Positions 7,124 through 12,530 of a stretch of 12,530 nt of DNA are shown piece after piece. The stretch lies in the NCBI GenBank assembly GCA_025357995.1, contig JANYLF010000054.1:1-12530 (forward strand), given 5' to 3'. How positions within the stretch are numbered: the first letter of the stretch is position 1; each line of letters opens with the position of its first letter. Made by a program: the position numbers and the translations under genes. This DNA comes from Acidimicrobiia bacterium. GTDB taxonomy: Bacteria > Actinomycetota > Acidimicrobiia > IMCC26256 > JAENVU01. The notes below the pieces were generated by a model. The model made no database searches. It worked only from the letters and a program-made list of their open reading frames with translations, and had not been told where the DNA came from.

Positions 7124-7845
7124 GCTCGCTGGAACTTCGGTTGATCGAGTTGGGCGCGACCCTCGACACACCTGATGGCGACGGTCTCGTCGCACGCGTC
7201 GCCGAGGAGATCGCGCCGGCACCGCCGGTCGTCCACCGAGGGCACCGGCGCGCGATCGCGCTCATGGCCGCGGCCGTGATCGTCGCCGCCGCGATCGCGA
7301 TCGGGCCGAGTCGGGGGGCCATCGCGGATCTGTTCCGATCGGGTCGCGTCGAGCTTCGTTCGGCACGTGACTTCCCGACGACCCACTCCGCCCACCCGCG
7401 CCCGACGCTGTTGCCGGAACTGCACACAACCCCACTGAGCGGCGCCCAGGCCGCGGTCGCGTTCCCGATCCGACTCCCCCAGCTCGTCCCGTCGCAAACG
7501 CCGACCATCTCGGTCGATCAACGGGTGCCCGGTGGCCTGGTGTCGTTGGAGTATCAGGATTTCCGGGTCGTCGAGATCGCAGCCGGCCCGGGTCCATCGG
7601 TCATGGCAAAGGCCATCGGTCCGAGGACGAGGATGGCCGCCGTGACCGTAGGTGGTGCACCCGGACTGTGGATCACCGGCACCCACCATCTCATTGCGTA
7701 TCTCGATCGCGACGGGAACGTGCGCCAAGACACGGTGCGCGAGGCCGGACACGTCTTGGTGTGGGCGACCGGGGGCGTGACGTTCCGGGTCGAGGGATTC
7801 CATCAGCTCGCCGCGGCCCGCCAGATTGCAGACGCCATCTCCTAG
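7120..7845 (+). CDS. Single-pass membrane protein, putative anti-sigma partner
   Basis: ATG 7120 overlaps the sigma stop (ATGA), giving 241 residues. There is a short cytoplasmic N-terminus (1-43, with an acidic helix ELRLIELGATLD), one membrane helix about 44-62 (AIALMAAAVIVAAAIAIG), and an extracytoplasmic domain of about 175 residues without cysteines. The partner position strongly suggests an anti-sigma factor, but the zinc anti-sigma signature HxxxCxxC is absent and the N-terminal segment is short. It could be a non-zinc anti-sigma or a sensor-like accessory protein. The extracellular part (VSLEYQDFRVVEI, APGLWITGTHHLIAYLDRDGN, TFRVEGFHQLAAARQIADAI) resembles DUF4367-like domains found on sigma-linked membrane proteins. 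I infer a sigma-regulation role from synteny, not from a recognised binding motif. Confidence 0.75.
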   Translation: MSSLELRLIELGATLDTPDGDGLVARVAEEIAPAPPVVHRGHRRAIALMAAAVIVAAAIAIGPSRGAIADLFRSGRVELRSARDFPTTHSAHPRPTLLPELHTTPLSGAQAAVAFPIRLPQLVPSQTPTISVDQRVPGGLVSLEYQDFRVVEIAAGPGPSVMAKAIGPRTRMAAVTVGGAPGLWITGTHHLIAYLDRDGNVRQDTVREAGHVLVWATGGVTFRVEGFHQLAAARQIADAIS

Positions 7846-7863
7846 ATCGATGAGACTGCGACC

Positions 7864-8730
7864 ATGACGATGGACGTGAACGACAATCCCAACGCCGCCC
7901 AGTCCGAGAACTGGAACGGCGACAACGGCATCCGTTGGGTCGCGAGCGCCGACGAACGCGATCGCATCCTCGCGCCCGTCGCCGACGCGCTGTTCGCGGC
8001 CGTCGCGCTCACGGCGGGATCTCGCATCCTCGACGTCGGCTGTGGCTGCGGTGTCACGTCACTACGCGCGGCGGAGCTCGTGGGCGCGAACGGTTCCGTC
8101 ACCGGCATCGACATCTCGGAGCCGATGCTCGGCGTCGCGCGTGCCCGCGCGACCGCAGCAGGAATAAGCAACGTCACCTTCGTCAAGGCCGACGCGCAGA
8201 CCTACGCCTTCGCACCCGATTCGAGCGATGTCGTCATCAGCCGCTTCGGCACGATGTTCTTCGCCGATCTCATCGCCGCGTTCACCAACATCAGGGGCGC
8301 GCTCGCACCGGGCGGACGACTCGCGCTCGCCACCTGGCAACCCCTCATCGCGAACGACTGGTTGATGGTCCCCGGCGCGGTCCTGCTCAACCACACGACC
8401 ATGCCCGAGCAACCGGCGAATGCACCGGGCATGTTCGCCCAGTCCAACCCGGACCTCGTGCAGGGAGTGCTCGACGCCGCCAGGTACACCGATGTCACCT
8501 TGACCGATGCGCGCGTCACGTTCACGGTCGGGGCGACGGTCGACGACGCCGTCGGCTACCTCGGCGAGGCGGGTCCCGGCCGACTCTTGCTCGAAACCAT
8601 CCCGGAGGGACCGGCGCGCGACGCCGCGATCGCTGACGTGCGCGCCGAACTCGCCCACCACCTCACTCCCGCGGGTGTGCAGCTCGACGGGGGTATCTGG
8701 CTCATCACCGCCCGCCGCGCCGCCCGCTGA
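7864..8730 (+). CDS. Class I SAM-dependent methyltransferase
   Basis: This 288-residue cytoplasmic enzyme has a Rossmann-fold methyltransferase core. Motif I ILDVGCGCG is at 55-63, motif II-like GIDISEPML at 81-89, the acidic motif III region NVTFVKADAQTYAFAP follows, and motif IV/post I includes VVISRFGTMFF and LAPGGRLALATW. The layout matches the UbiE/Coq5-like Methyltransf_11/25 group, and the C-terminal half (VDDAVGYLGEAGPG) resembles small-molecule methyltransferases. The substrate cannot be read from sequence. The gene begins 18 bp after the membrane protein stop on the same strand, so it may share the sigma operon. No clear ribosome binding site is seen for ATG 7864 or the alternative ATG 7870. 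Confidence 0.9.
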   Translation: MTMDVNDNPNAAQSENWNGDNGIRWVASADERDRILAPVADALFAAVALTAGSRILDVGCGCGVTSLRAAELVGANGSVTGIDISEPMLGVARARATAAGISNVTFVKADAQTYAFAPDSSDVVISRFGTMFFADLIAAFTNIRGALAPGGRLALATWQPLIANDWLMVPGAVLLNHTTMPEQPANAPGMFAQSNPDLVQGVLDAARYTDVTLTDARVTFTVGATVDDAVGYLGEAGPGRLLLETIPEGPARDAAIADVRAELAHHLTPAGVQLDGGIWLITARRAAR

Positions 8731-8736
8731 CACAAT
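8731..8736 (+). promoter_or_regulatory. Possible -10 box before surE
   Basis: CACAAT follows the methyltransferase stop directly and lies 7 nt before ATG 8744. It differs by one base from the TACAAT at 4578, which has the same spacing. No Shine-Dalgarno precedes this start, so a leaderless surE transcript is plausible. The -35 is not evident. Confidence 0.35.
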
Positions 8737-8743
8737 CCGAGCC

Positions 8744-9649
8744 ATGCGCGTACTCGTGACCAACGACGACGGAGTCGATGCCGTCGGCATCCAGAAGATG
8801 GCCATCGCCCTGGCGCGCGACGAGCGCTTCGACGTCGTCGTGGTGGCGCCCCATCGCGATCAGAGCGGCGCGGGCGCATCCCTCGGGCCGAGCTGGCACG
8901 CGGGTGTGGATACCCACCGCGTGGAACTCCCCGACGATCCGGCGATCGAGGCGTGGGCGCTCGACGGCTCCCCGGCGATGTGTGTGCTCGCCGCCAACCT
9001 CGGCGGATTCGGCCCTCGGCCCGACCTCGTGATCTCCGGCATCAACGCGGGCTTGAACACCGGGCGGGCAGTGCTGCATTCGGGCACCGTCGGTGCCGCG
9101 TTCACCGCGCAGAACCTGCGCATGTCCGCGATCGCCGTGAGCTTGCAGTCCGGCGATCCATGGCAGTGGGACACCGCAACTGCGCTCACCCTCGTTGCGA
9201 TCGGCATGATCCTCGACGGGCCCCCGCGGTCGGTGCTCAATCTCAACGTGCCCGACCGCGCGCATTCCGACGTGCTCGGAATTCGGTGGGCGCGGCTCGC
9301 GCCATTCGGTGAAGTACGGATGGCACTACGGGACGACGCGCCGGGTGAGCATTCGGATACGACCAGCCGACGACTCGCCACCGAAATGCAGCTCGCGCAG
9401 GTCGACTTCGATCCCGACACCGACACCGGGCTCGTGCGCGCCGGATACGCGACGTTGACCACGCTCGTGGGCGTCGCCGAAGCATGGCCGACCGACGCCG
9501 ACGACGGAGCGGAGATCGCACTCCCCGAGATCGGCGAATCCATCGCGCCAGGGGTACCGCTCCACGCTGCGCACCGCATCCCCGACGCAAGCGCACGCGG
9601 CATCCTGCACCGTCCGAAGACGGTGGCCGAGCCGGAGATCACTGGATGA
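8744..9649 (+). CDS. surE: 5'-nucleotidase SurE
   Basis: SurE removes phosphate from nucleoside 5'- and 3'-monophosphates with a divalent metal in the cytoplasm. The family N-terminus MRVLVTNDDG is present, with metal-binding Asp pair D8-D9. Further family motifs are VVVAPHRDQSGAGAS (Ser41), WALDGSPAMCV, and SGINAGLNTG with the conserved Asn at 101, then HSGTVGAAFTA. The protein is 301 residues, about 50 longer than the usual 250, mainly at the acidic C-terminal end. The frame is open upstream to 8507, but the canonical start motif fixes ATG 8744. It sits 13 bp after the methyltransferase and 37 bp before pepE. SurE is often linked with protein-isoaspartate methyltransferase or stationary-phase genes; no pcm is next to it here. 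Confidence 0.93.
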   Translation: MRVLVTNDDGVDAVGIQKMAIALARDERFDVVVVAPHRDQSGAGASLGPSWHAGVDTHRVELPDDPAIEAWALDGSPAMCVLAANLGGFGPRPDLVISGINAGLNTGRAVLHSGTVGAAFTAQNLRMSAIAVSLQSGDPWQWDTATALTLVAIGMILDGPPRSVLNLNVPDRAHSDVLGIRWARLAPFGEVRMALRDDAPGEHSDTTSRRLATEMQLAQVDFDPDTDTGLVRAGYATLTTLVGVAEAWPTDADDGAEIALPEIGESIAPGVPLHAAHRIPDASARGILHRPKTVAEPEITG

Positions 9650-9672
9650 CGGAACCGCACGGGAGCTTGCAC

Positions 9673-9678
9673 CAAAAT
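9673..9678 (+). promoter_or_regulatory. Possible -10 box before pepE
   Basis: CAAAAT lies 8 nt before ATG 9687. The A-rich patch stands out in the 37-bp gap, and no Shine-Dalgarno is present. This is weak evidence for a further leaderless promoter; pepE could instead be read through from surE. Confidence 0.3.
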
Positions 9679-9686
9679 AGCCCGGC

Positions 9687-10427
9687 ATGGAGCTGCTCTT
9701 GCTGTCGAACTCCACCAACTATGGGGCCGAGATGTTCGCCCACGCCGCGGCAGGGTTCGAGGAGGTAGCCGCGGGAGCCACCGTGACCTTCATTCCGTAT
9801 GCGCTCGCGGACTGGGACGACTACGCGGATCGGGTGACGGCCGCGCTCGGCGCGTTCGGGATCGACGTCGCTTCCGCGCACCGGTCTGACGCCCCAGACC
9901 GGGCGATCCGCGATGCCGAAGTGGTGATGATGGGTGGTGGCAACAGCTTCCGGCTGCTCGATGCGCTCTACGGCCTCGACGTCATCGAGGAACTCGGAGC
10001 GCATGTGCGCGCCGGCACCACGCGCTACATGGGAGCGTCGGCCGGGACGAACGTCGCGTGTCCGACGATCCGTACGACCAACGACATGCCAATCTGTCAA
10101 CCTCCGAGCTTCACCGCGCTCGGGTTCCTGCCGTTCCAGATCAACCTCCACTACGTCGACCCCGATCCGGTCTCGACGTTCATGGGTGAGAACCGCGAGG
10201 AACGCATCGGTGAGTTCCTCGAAGAAAACCACTGTCCGGTGCTCGCGATGTACGAAGGGTCGTGGCTCAGGGTCACGGGCGATACCGCCACGGTCACCGG
10301 TCGGGCCCGCCTCTTCCAGCGCACAGGCTGCGAGGCGTTCGACGACGGCGTCGACGTCTCCGAGCTGCTCCAACTGACGCCAATGTTCGACGGTGGCCAG
10401 CGTCCCCGACGCAGCGACTCCGCCTGA
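9687..10427 (+). CDS. pepE: Dipeptidase E (alpha-aspartyl dipeptidase, peptidase family S51)
   Basis: PepE is a cytoplasmic serine peptidase that splits dipeptides with N-terminal Asp. This 246-residue copy follows the enterobacterial enzyme closely: it begins MELLLLSNST, contains IPYALADWDDY, MMGGGNSFRLLDAL and the nucleophile elbow GASAGTN, with Ser118 matching Ser120 of the Salmonella enzyme. It then has CPTIRTTNDMPI and the catalytic His155 in QINLHYVD, followed by NREERIGEFLEE and a conserved MYEGSWLRV segment carrying the Glu. The length is slightly above the usual 229 owing to a C-terminal extension (ELLQLTPMFDGGQRPRRSDSA). It is convergent with the cold-shock gene, 32 bp apart. Function is assigned with high confidence. 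Confidence 0.95.
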   Translation: MELLLLSNSTNYGAEMFAHAAAGFEEVAAGATVTFIPYALADWDDYADRVTAALGAFGIDVASAHRSDAPDRAIRDAEVVMMGGGNSFRLLDALYGLDVIEELGAHVRAGTTRYMGASAGTNVACPTIRTTNDMPICQPPSFTALGFLPFQINLHYVDPDPVSTFMGENREERIGEFLEENHCPVLAMYEGSWLRVTGDTATVTGRARLFQRTGCEAFDDGVDVSELLQLTPMFDGGQRPRRSDSA

Positions 10428-10459
10428 CGCTCAACCTCAACGCCGCTTCGTGCGCGTTC

Positions 10460-10660
10460 CTAAATCACGCGCACGTTCTGTGCTTCCTCGCCCTTCTTGC
10501 CGGGTGCGACGTCGAACTCGACGCGCTGGCCCTCGTCGAGGCTCTTGTAGCCGTCGCCCTGGATGTTGGAGAAATGAACGAAGACATCGTCACCTTGCTC
10601 GCGCGAGATGAAGCCGAATCCCTTGTCTGCGTTGAAGAATTTCACTGTCCCTTGTGCCAC
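10460..10660 (-). CDS. Cold-shock domain protein (CspA family)
   Basis: This is a 66-residue single cold-shock domain, the standard length, starting at GTG 10660 (MAQGTVKFFN). RNA-binding motifs are intact: RNP1 KGFGFI at residues 13-18 and RNP2 VFVHF at 26-30, followed by SLDEGQRVEFDV. Such proteins bind single-stranded RNA and DNA and melt mRNA structure, in the cold or constitutively. The frame stays open for 29 codons upstream, but the family start fixes residue 1 at this GTG. No convincing Shine-Dalgarno is seen. A 190-bp gap separates it from the divergent HTH gene, giving room for a 5' leader. Whether it is cold-induced cannot be read from the sequence. Confidence 0.93.
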   Translation of the reverse strand: MAQGTVKFFNADKGFGFISREQGDDVFVHFSNIQGDGYKSLDEGQRVEFDVAPGKKGEEAQNVRVI

Positions 10661-10715
10661 GAATACTCGTTTCTTCGCGCGGCAAGCCAACCAATTCGGC
10701 CTGCTCGCACCAGAG

Positions 10716-10721
10716 ACTGTA
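10716..10721 (-). promoter_or_regulatory. Possible -10 box of the cold-shock gene
   Basis: The minus strand reads TACAGT here, with TTGAGA at 10747-10742 as a possible -35, although the 20-bp spacing is longer than ideal. Transcription would start near 10709 and leave a leader of about 50 nt before GTG 10660. This is one of few promoter-like pairs in the gap. Confidence 0.3.
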
Positions 10722-10773
10722 CTCACGGGTTCCGTCGCCGCTCTCAACTAGCGCAGGTGTCCTCGCCCAGGGC

Positions 10774-10788
10774 GGATGAAAGTAGGGA
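10774..10788 (+). repeat. 15-nt direct repeat, copy 1
   Basis: GGATGAAAGTAGGGA matches 12168-12182 exactly and in the same orientation. It is AT-richer than its surroundings. The two copies bracket the HTH/nucleotidyltransferase genes and the acyl-CoA dehydrogenase remnant. Confidence 0.6.
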
Positions 10789-10811
10789 CGTCGGAACCCG
10801 GAGGTTCGGCC

Positions 10812-10828
10812 AGATCCCATCGGGATCT
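10812..10828. promoter_or_regulatory. Inverted repeat upstream of the HTH gene (possible operator 1)
   Basis: AGATCCC (10812-10818) and GGGATCT (10822-10828) pair perfectly around ATC. The repeat lies 22 bp before the HTH start, about where the spacer and -35 would be for the -10 at 10839. Antitoxin-type Xre regulators commonly bind such palindromes in their own promoter. Confidence 0.5.
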
Positions 10829-10829
10829 A

Positions 10830-10847
10830 GATAGCTGATACGCTATC
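10830..10847 (+). promoter_or_regulatory. Inverted repeat overlapping -10 of a leaderless promoter (possible operator 2)
   Basis: GATAGC (10830-10835) and GCTATC (10842-10847) form an inverted repeat with a 6-bp centre. TACGCT (10839-10844), a TANNNT -10, overlaps the second arm and lies 6 nt before ATG 10851. Occupation of this site would block the promoter, which fits autorepression by the Xre protein encoded next. Confidence 0.55.
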
Positions 10848-10850
10848 GCC

Positions 10851-11429
10851 ATGACTCCGTCGTCCACGCTCCTCCGGCAGGCACGCTCGCTGCGCGACCA
10901 GACCCAGCGAGCAGTCGCGGCGCGCGCCGGCATCGCCCAGCCGACGATCGCCGCGATTGAGTCCGGTCGGCGCGACGCGACGGTGAGCACGATCTCCCGC
11001 CTCGTCGAGGCGACCGGTTGCCAGCTCGCGCTCCTGCCCACGCGCGCGCCGGCTACGGCCGCAGTCGCCGCGGCAATCCAACACGAGCTGCGCGCCGGGC
11101 ACGAAACGATCGCGTTCCGACACGTGATCCAACTGTCCGACGACCTCCTCGATGCCGAGCCCGCACTCGCCGTCGCGTTGTGTGTCCAGCCGCCGACACT
11201 GACCGGATCCGATCGTTACGACGCGCTCCTCGCGGCGTTGGTCGAGCACCGGCTCCGCGCCCGTCGCCTCCCCGTGCCGGCCTGGGTGCGCGAACCCCAG
11301 CGCACGCTCCCCCACCCGACACCCCTCATCGACGCAGCCTGGTACCGCGAGTTCGCCGAACGAACGGCACCGCCTGCGTTCCGAAAGCACAACGTGCTCA
11401 TCCCCGCCGGTGAGCTCGAGAGCGTCTGA
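10851..11429 (+). CDS. Xre-family HTH protein, putative antitoxin/autorepressor
   Basis: In this 192-residue protein, residues about 7-60 form an Xre-type helix-turn-helix: LLRQARSLRDQTQRAVAARAG, recognition helix AQPTIAAIESGRRD, then VSTISRLVEATGCQLAL. The C-terminal part (about 70-192) is mixed helical with Arg-rich stretches and ends PPAFRKHNVLIPAGELESV. I have seen comparable ends in HTH proteins paired with nucleotidyltransferase toxins; that is recollection, not a search. The start is ATG 10851, with no Shine-Dalgarno but a -10-like box 6 nt before. It is followed after 5 nt by the nucleotidyltransferase gene, so they form one operon. The palindromes upstream support DNA-binding autoregulation. 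An antitoxin role is inferred from the pair; it could also be an ordinary repressor. Confidence 0.8.
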   Translation: MTPSSTLLRQARSLRDQTQRAVAARAGIAQPTIAAIESGRRDATVSTISRLVEATGCQLALLPTRAPATAAVAAAIQHELRAGHETIAFRHVIQLSDDLLDAEPALAVALCVQPPTLTGSDRYDALLAALVEHRLRARRLPVPAWVREPQRTLPHPTPLIDAAWYREFAERTAPPAFRKHNVLIPAGELESV

Positions 11430-11434
11430 ACGGC

Positions 11435-11956
11435 ATGTTCACCCCGGCCGAGATCGGCCGACTCCTCGACCTCGTCGCTGCGAAGCTCGATGCGCGCCGC
11501 GTCGATGCCACGATCATCGTTGCCGGTGGCGCAAACATGGGATACGTCTACGACGCACGACAGTCGACGAGAGACATCGACGCGCTCGTCCAACCCAAGG
11601 ACGCGGTACTCGCGGCCGCAGCAGAAGTCGCGGAGACCGAAGGCCTACCGGCCGATTGGCTCAACGACAGGTTCGCGATGTTCTGGCCGCAACACGGCGA
11701 ACCCGACTTCAGCCACGTCGCGCAACACGGCACGGTCACTCTCCGCTACGCCGGACCGCGCGTCATGCTCGCCATGAAGATGCTCGCGTCCGTCCGCGGC
11801 CGACGAGACACCGACGACCTCGCCCACCTGCTCGAGCCTGCCGGCGTGTCGAACATCCAGCAGGCCATCGGCATCTTCGAAGACTTCTATCGAGACCACG
11901 ACATACCGCCGCAGGCGCTCGCGGTCCTCGAAGCAACGCTCGCCGCCCGCGAATGA
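11435..11956 (+). CDS. DUF6036-like nucleotidyltransferase, putative toxin (AbiEii/MenT-type)
   Basis: This 173-residue protein has a minimal nucleotidyltransferase fold. The G-G/DxD signature is present: IIVAGGANMGYVYDARQ (Gly31-Gly32), then STRDIDALV with D47 and D49 as the metal-binding pair. The later MLAMKMLASVRGRRDTDDLAHLL carries the conserved Lys and the acidic DTDD cluster of this family. Related proteins (AbiEii, MenT) transfer nucleotides to tRNA or other targets and act as toxins or phage-defence effectors, with the preceding HTH protein as antitoxin. It starts 5 nt after the HTH stop with no own ribosome binding site, so translation is probably coupled. No transmembrane segment is seen. 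The enzyme family is confident; toxicity and target are inference. Confidence 0.85.
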   Translation: MFTPAEIGRLLDLVAAKLDARRVDATIIVAGGANMGYVYDARQSTRDIDALVQPKDAVLAAAAEVAETEGLPADWLNDRFAMFWPQHGEPDFSHVAQHGTVTLRYAGPRVMLAMKMLASVRGRRDTDDLAHLLEPAGVSNIQQAIGIFEDFYRDHDIPPQALAVLEATLAARE

Positions 11957-11990
11957 CGAGCCCCGATCGCATCGACCACGCAATCGAGAG

Positions 11991-12068
11991 CTACGGAATT
12001 CGCACGCCAGAGATAGCTCGAGCGATCACGAGGCGTTGGATCTCCGAGGTGCCTTCGAAGATCGTGTA
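11991..12068 (-). pseudogene. C-terminal remnant of an acyl-CoA dehydrogenase
   Basis: On the minus strand the 25 codons before TAG (11991-11993) read YTIFEGTSEIQRLVIARA followed by ISGVRIP. This is the hallmark C-terminus of acyl-CoA dehydrogenases, where the loop (Y-x-I-F-E-G-T-x-E-I-Q-R) contacts FAD and leads into the last helix. Upstream (12069-12120) the frame stays open but the sequence (for example GRRDKRT) is no longer family-like, and no other minus frame to 12207 resumes the protein. About 93% of a usual 380-residue enzyme is missing. The remnant lies 34 bp after the convergent nucleotidyltransferase stop. It is best explained as debris from a deletion or insertion; a library chimera is the technical alternative. 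Confidence 0.8.
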
Positions 12069-12207
12069 GGTCCTTTTGTCCCGTCTGCCGGATCGGCCCC
12101 GGTCCGCTGACGTGCACCGATTCTCCACCCGCGCCCCTCCCGTCCACGCGACCCGGTGCAGTTGTAGGGATGAAAGTAGGGATGAGAACGCCAGCCGCGC
12201 CCGTTGC
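12069..12207. other. Intergenic stretch with repeat sequence, no gene seen
   Basis: Between the acyl-CoA dehydrogenase remnant and the hydrolase stop there is no convincing gene on either strand. It holds the second copy of the 15-nt direct repeat and a tandem nonamer. The breakpoint of the dehydrogenase gene must lie near 12069-12085. Confidence 0.6.
12165..12185 (+). repeat. Tandem nonamer containing 15-nt direct repeat, copy 2
   Basis: TAGGGATGA occurs at 12165-12173 and again at 12177-12185, separated by AAG. The span includes GGATGAAAGTAGGGA (12168-12182), identical to 10774-10788. The first copy has only one nonamer-like half. The element could be a protein-binding site, a recombination footprint or a duplicated junction. 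Confidence 0.6.
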
Positions 12208-12530
12208 CTAAATCCCGGAACCAGTCGATGTGTCGATCTGCTCGCGGTGCCAGCGCGTGATTGCGGCCGTCACGAAGTCTGGGTCGTCGCACATCGGGAA
12301 GTGCATGCCGTCGGGAAGCACGAGTTGACGAGCGGCCGGGAAGCGCTCTTTCCATTGCGGTTGGAATCCGAGCGGGTCGTTCTTCTCACCGAAGATGGTC
12401 AACACCGGCTTGGCCGCGAGCGGACCAGCCATGGCCGCTTCGATCGCGGAGAAAAGGCCACGGCTCTTGCGAGCCGATCGCATGTAGCGGTGAAATGATC
12501 GGCGGGCGCGACGATCGATACCCGCCCGAA
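12208..12530 (-). CDS. Alpha/beta hydrolase (haloalkane dehalogenase-like), C-terminal part
   Basis: The minus-strand frame is open from the right edge to TAG 12208-12210, giving about 107 codons of C-terminus; the start lies outside the window. An internal ATG at 12483 is not the start, because family-like sequence (RRSFHRYMRSARKSRG) runs through it. The segment PVLTIFGEKNDPLGF carries the usual acidic residue after strand 7, and VLPDGMHFPMCDDPDFV carries the catalytic His, a pattern typical of haloalkane dehalogenase and epoxide hydrolase relatives. The nucleophile elbow is off the window, so the reaction cannot be told. The tail ends WHREQIDTSTGSGI. It is transcribed towards the repeat-bearing gap and the dehydrogenase remnant. 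Confidence 0.85.
   Translation of the reverse strand, partial: RAGIDRRARRSFHRYMRSARKSRGLFSAIEAAMAGPLAAKPVLTIFGEKNDPLGFQPQWKERFPAARQLVLPDGMHFPMCDDPDFVTAAITRWHREQIDTSTGSGI

Noticed and set aside
6832..7803. Minus-strand open frame of 323 codons opposite the sigma and membrane genes
   Set aside because: The opposite strand has a clear ECF sigma factor and a coupled partner; this peptide is low-complexity Arg/Gly-rich.
10262..10834. Plus-strand open frame of 190 codons through the cold-shock gene
   Set aside because: It is antisense to an intact cold-shock protein with both RNP motifs.
11953..12069. 38-codon plus-strand ORF overlapping the nucleotidyltransferase stop (ATGA)
   Set aside because: Its sequence is the complement of the acyl-CoA dehydrogenase remnant, which explains the open frame; no independent sign of coding.

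Overview
The window is a 12.5 kb piece of a GC-rich, densely packed chromosome. Codons strongly favour G or C in third position, gene starts are a mix of Shine-Dalgarno-led and apparently leaderless, and the families present (AfsR/SARP-type ATPase regulator, ECF sigma plus membrane partner, T/S-rich lipoprotein) fit an actinobacterium, possibly an uncultivated environmental lineage such as Acidimicrobiia. The taxonomic call is an inference from style and gene content. I see no tRNA, rRNA, CRISPR array or insertion sequence.

Left part (1-4950): the tail of a short-chain dehydrogenase ends at 120. A long hairpin (122-173) fills the gap between it and a convergent, stand-alone cyclic-nucleotide-binding-domain protein (174-737, minus). 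Divergent from that protein is a large SARP/BTAD-NTPase-TPR regulator. It is broken into two reading frames near 2790-2818: the N-terminal two thirds lie at 797-2818 and the TPR-like C-terminal part at about 2790-4154. A small unknown protein with a clear ribosome binding site (4176-4538) and a small threonine-rich lipoprotein (4591-4947) follow.

Middle (4967-10427): a Tat-signal amidohydrolase (minus) is divergent from an ECF sigma factor. The 87 bp between them carries a 20-bp palindrome whose two ends each present an outward-facing GGAACC, so one site could drive both genes. The sigma gene overlaps (ATGA) a single-pass membrane protein that is a likely anti-sigma or sigma-linked partner. 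A SAM methyltransferase, SurE (nucleotidase) and PepE (aspartyl dipeptidase) follow on the plus strand.

Right part (10460-12530): a minus-strand cold-shock protein, then a two-gene module of an Xre-type HTH protein and a DUF6036-like nucleotidyltransferase. This resembles an AbiEii/MenT-style toxin-antitoxin pair and is preceded by two inverted repeats, one overlapping the predicted -10. Directly behind it, on the opposite strand, lies a bare 26-codon remnant of an acyl-CoA dehydrogenase C-terminus (11991-12068). A 15-nt exact direct repeat (10774-10788 and 12168-12182) brackets the module plus the remnant, which suggests a rearranged or inserted segment. The window ends inside an alpha/beta-hydrolase gene read on the minus strand.

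The observations most worth following are the bracketed HTH/nucleotidyltransferase module with its gene remnant, the symmetric palindrome between amidohydrolase and sigma factor, the split regulator, and the recurring -10-like hexamers placed 6-8 nt before start codons.
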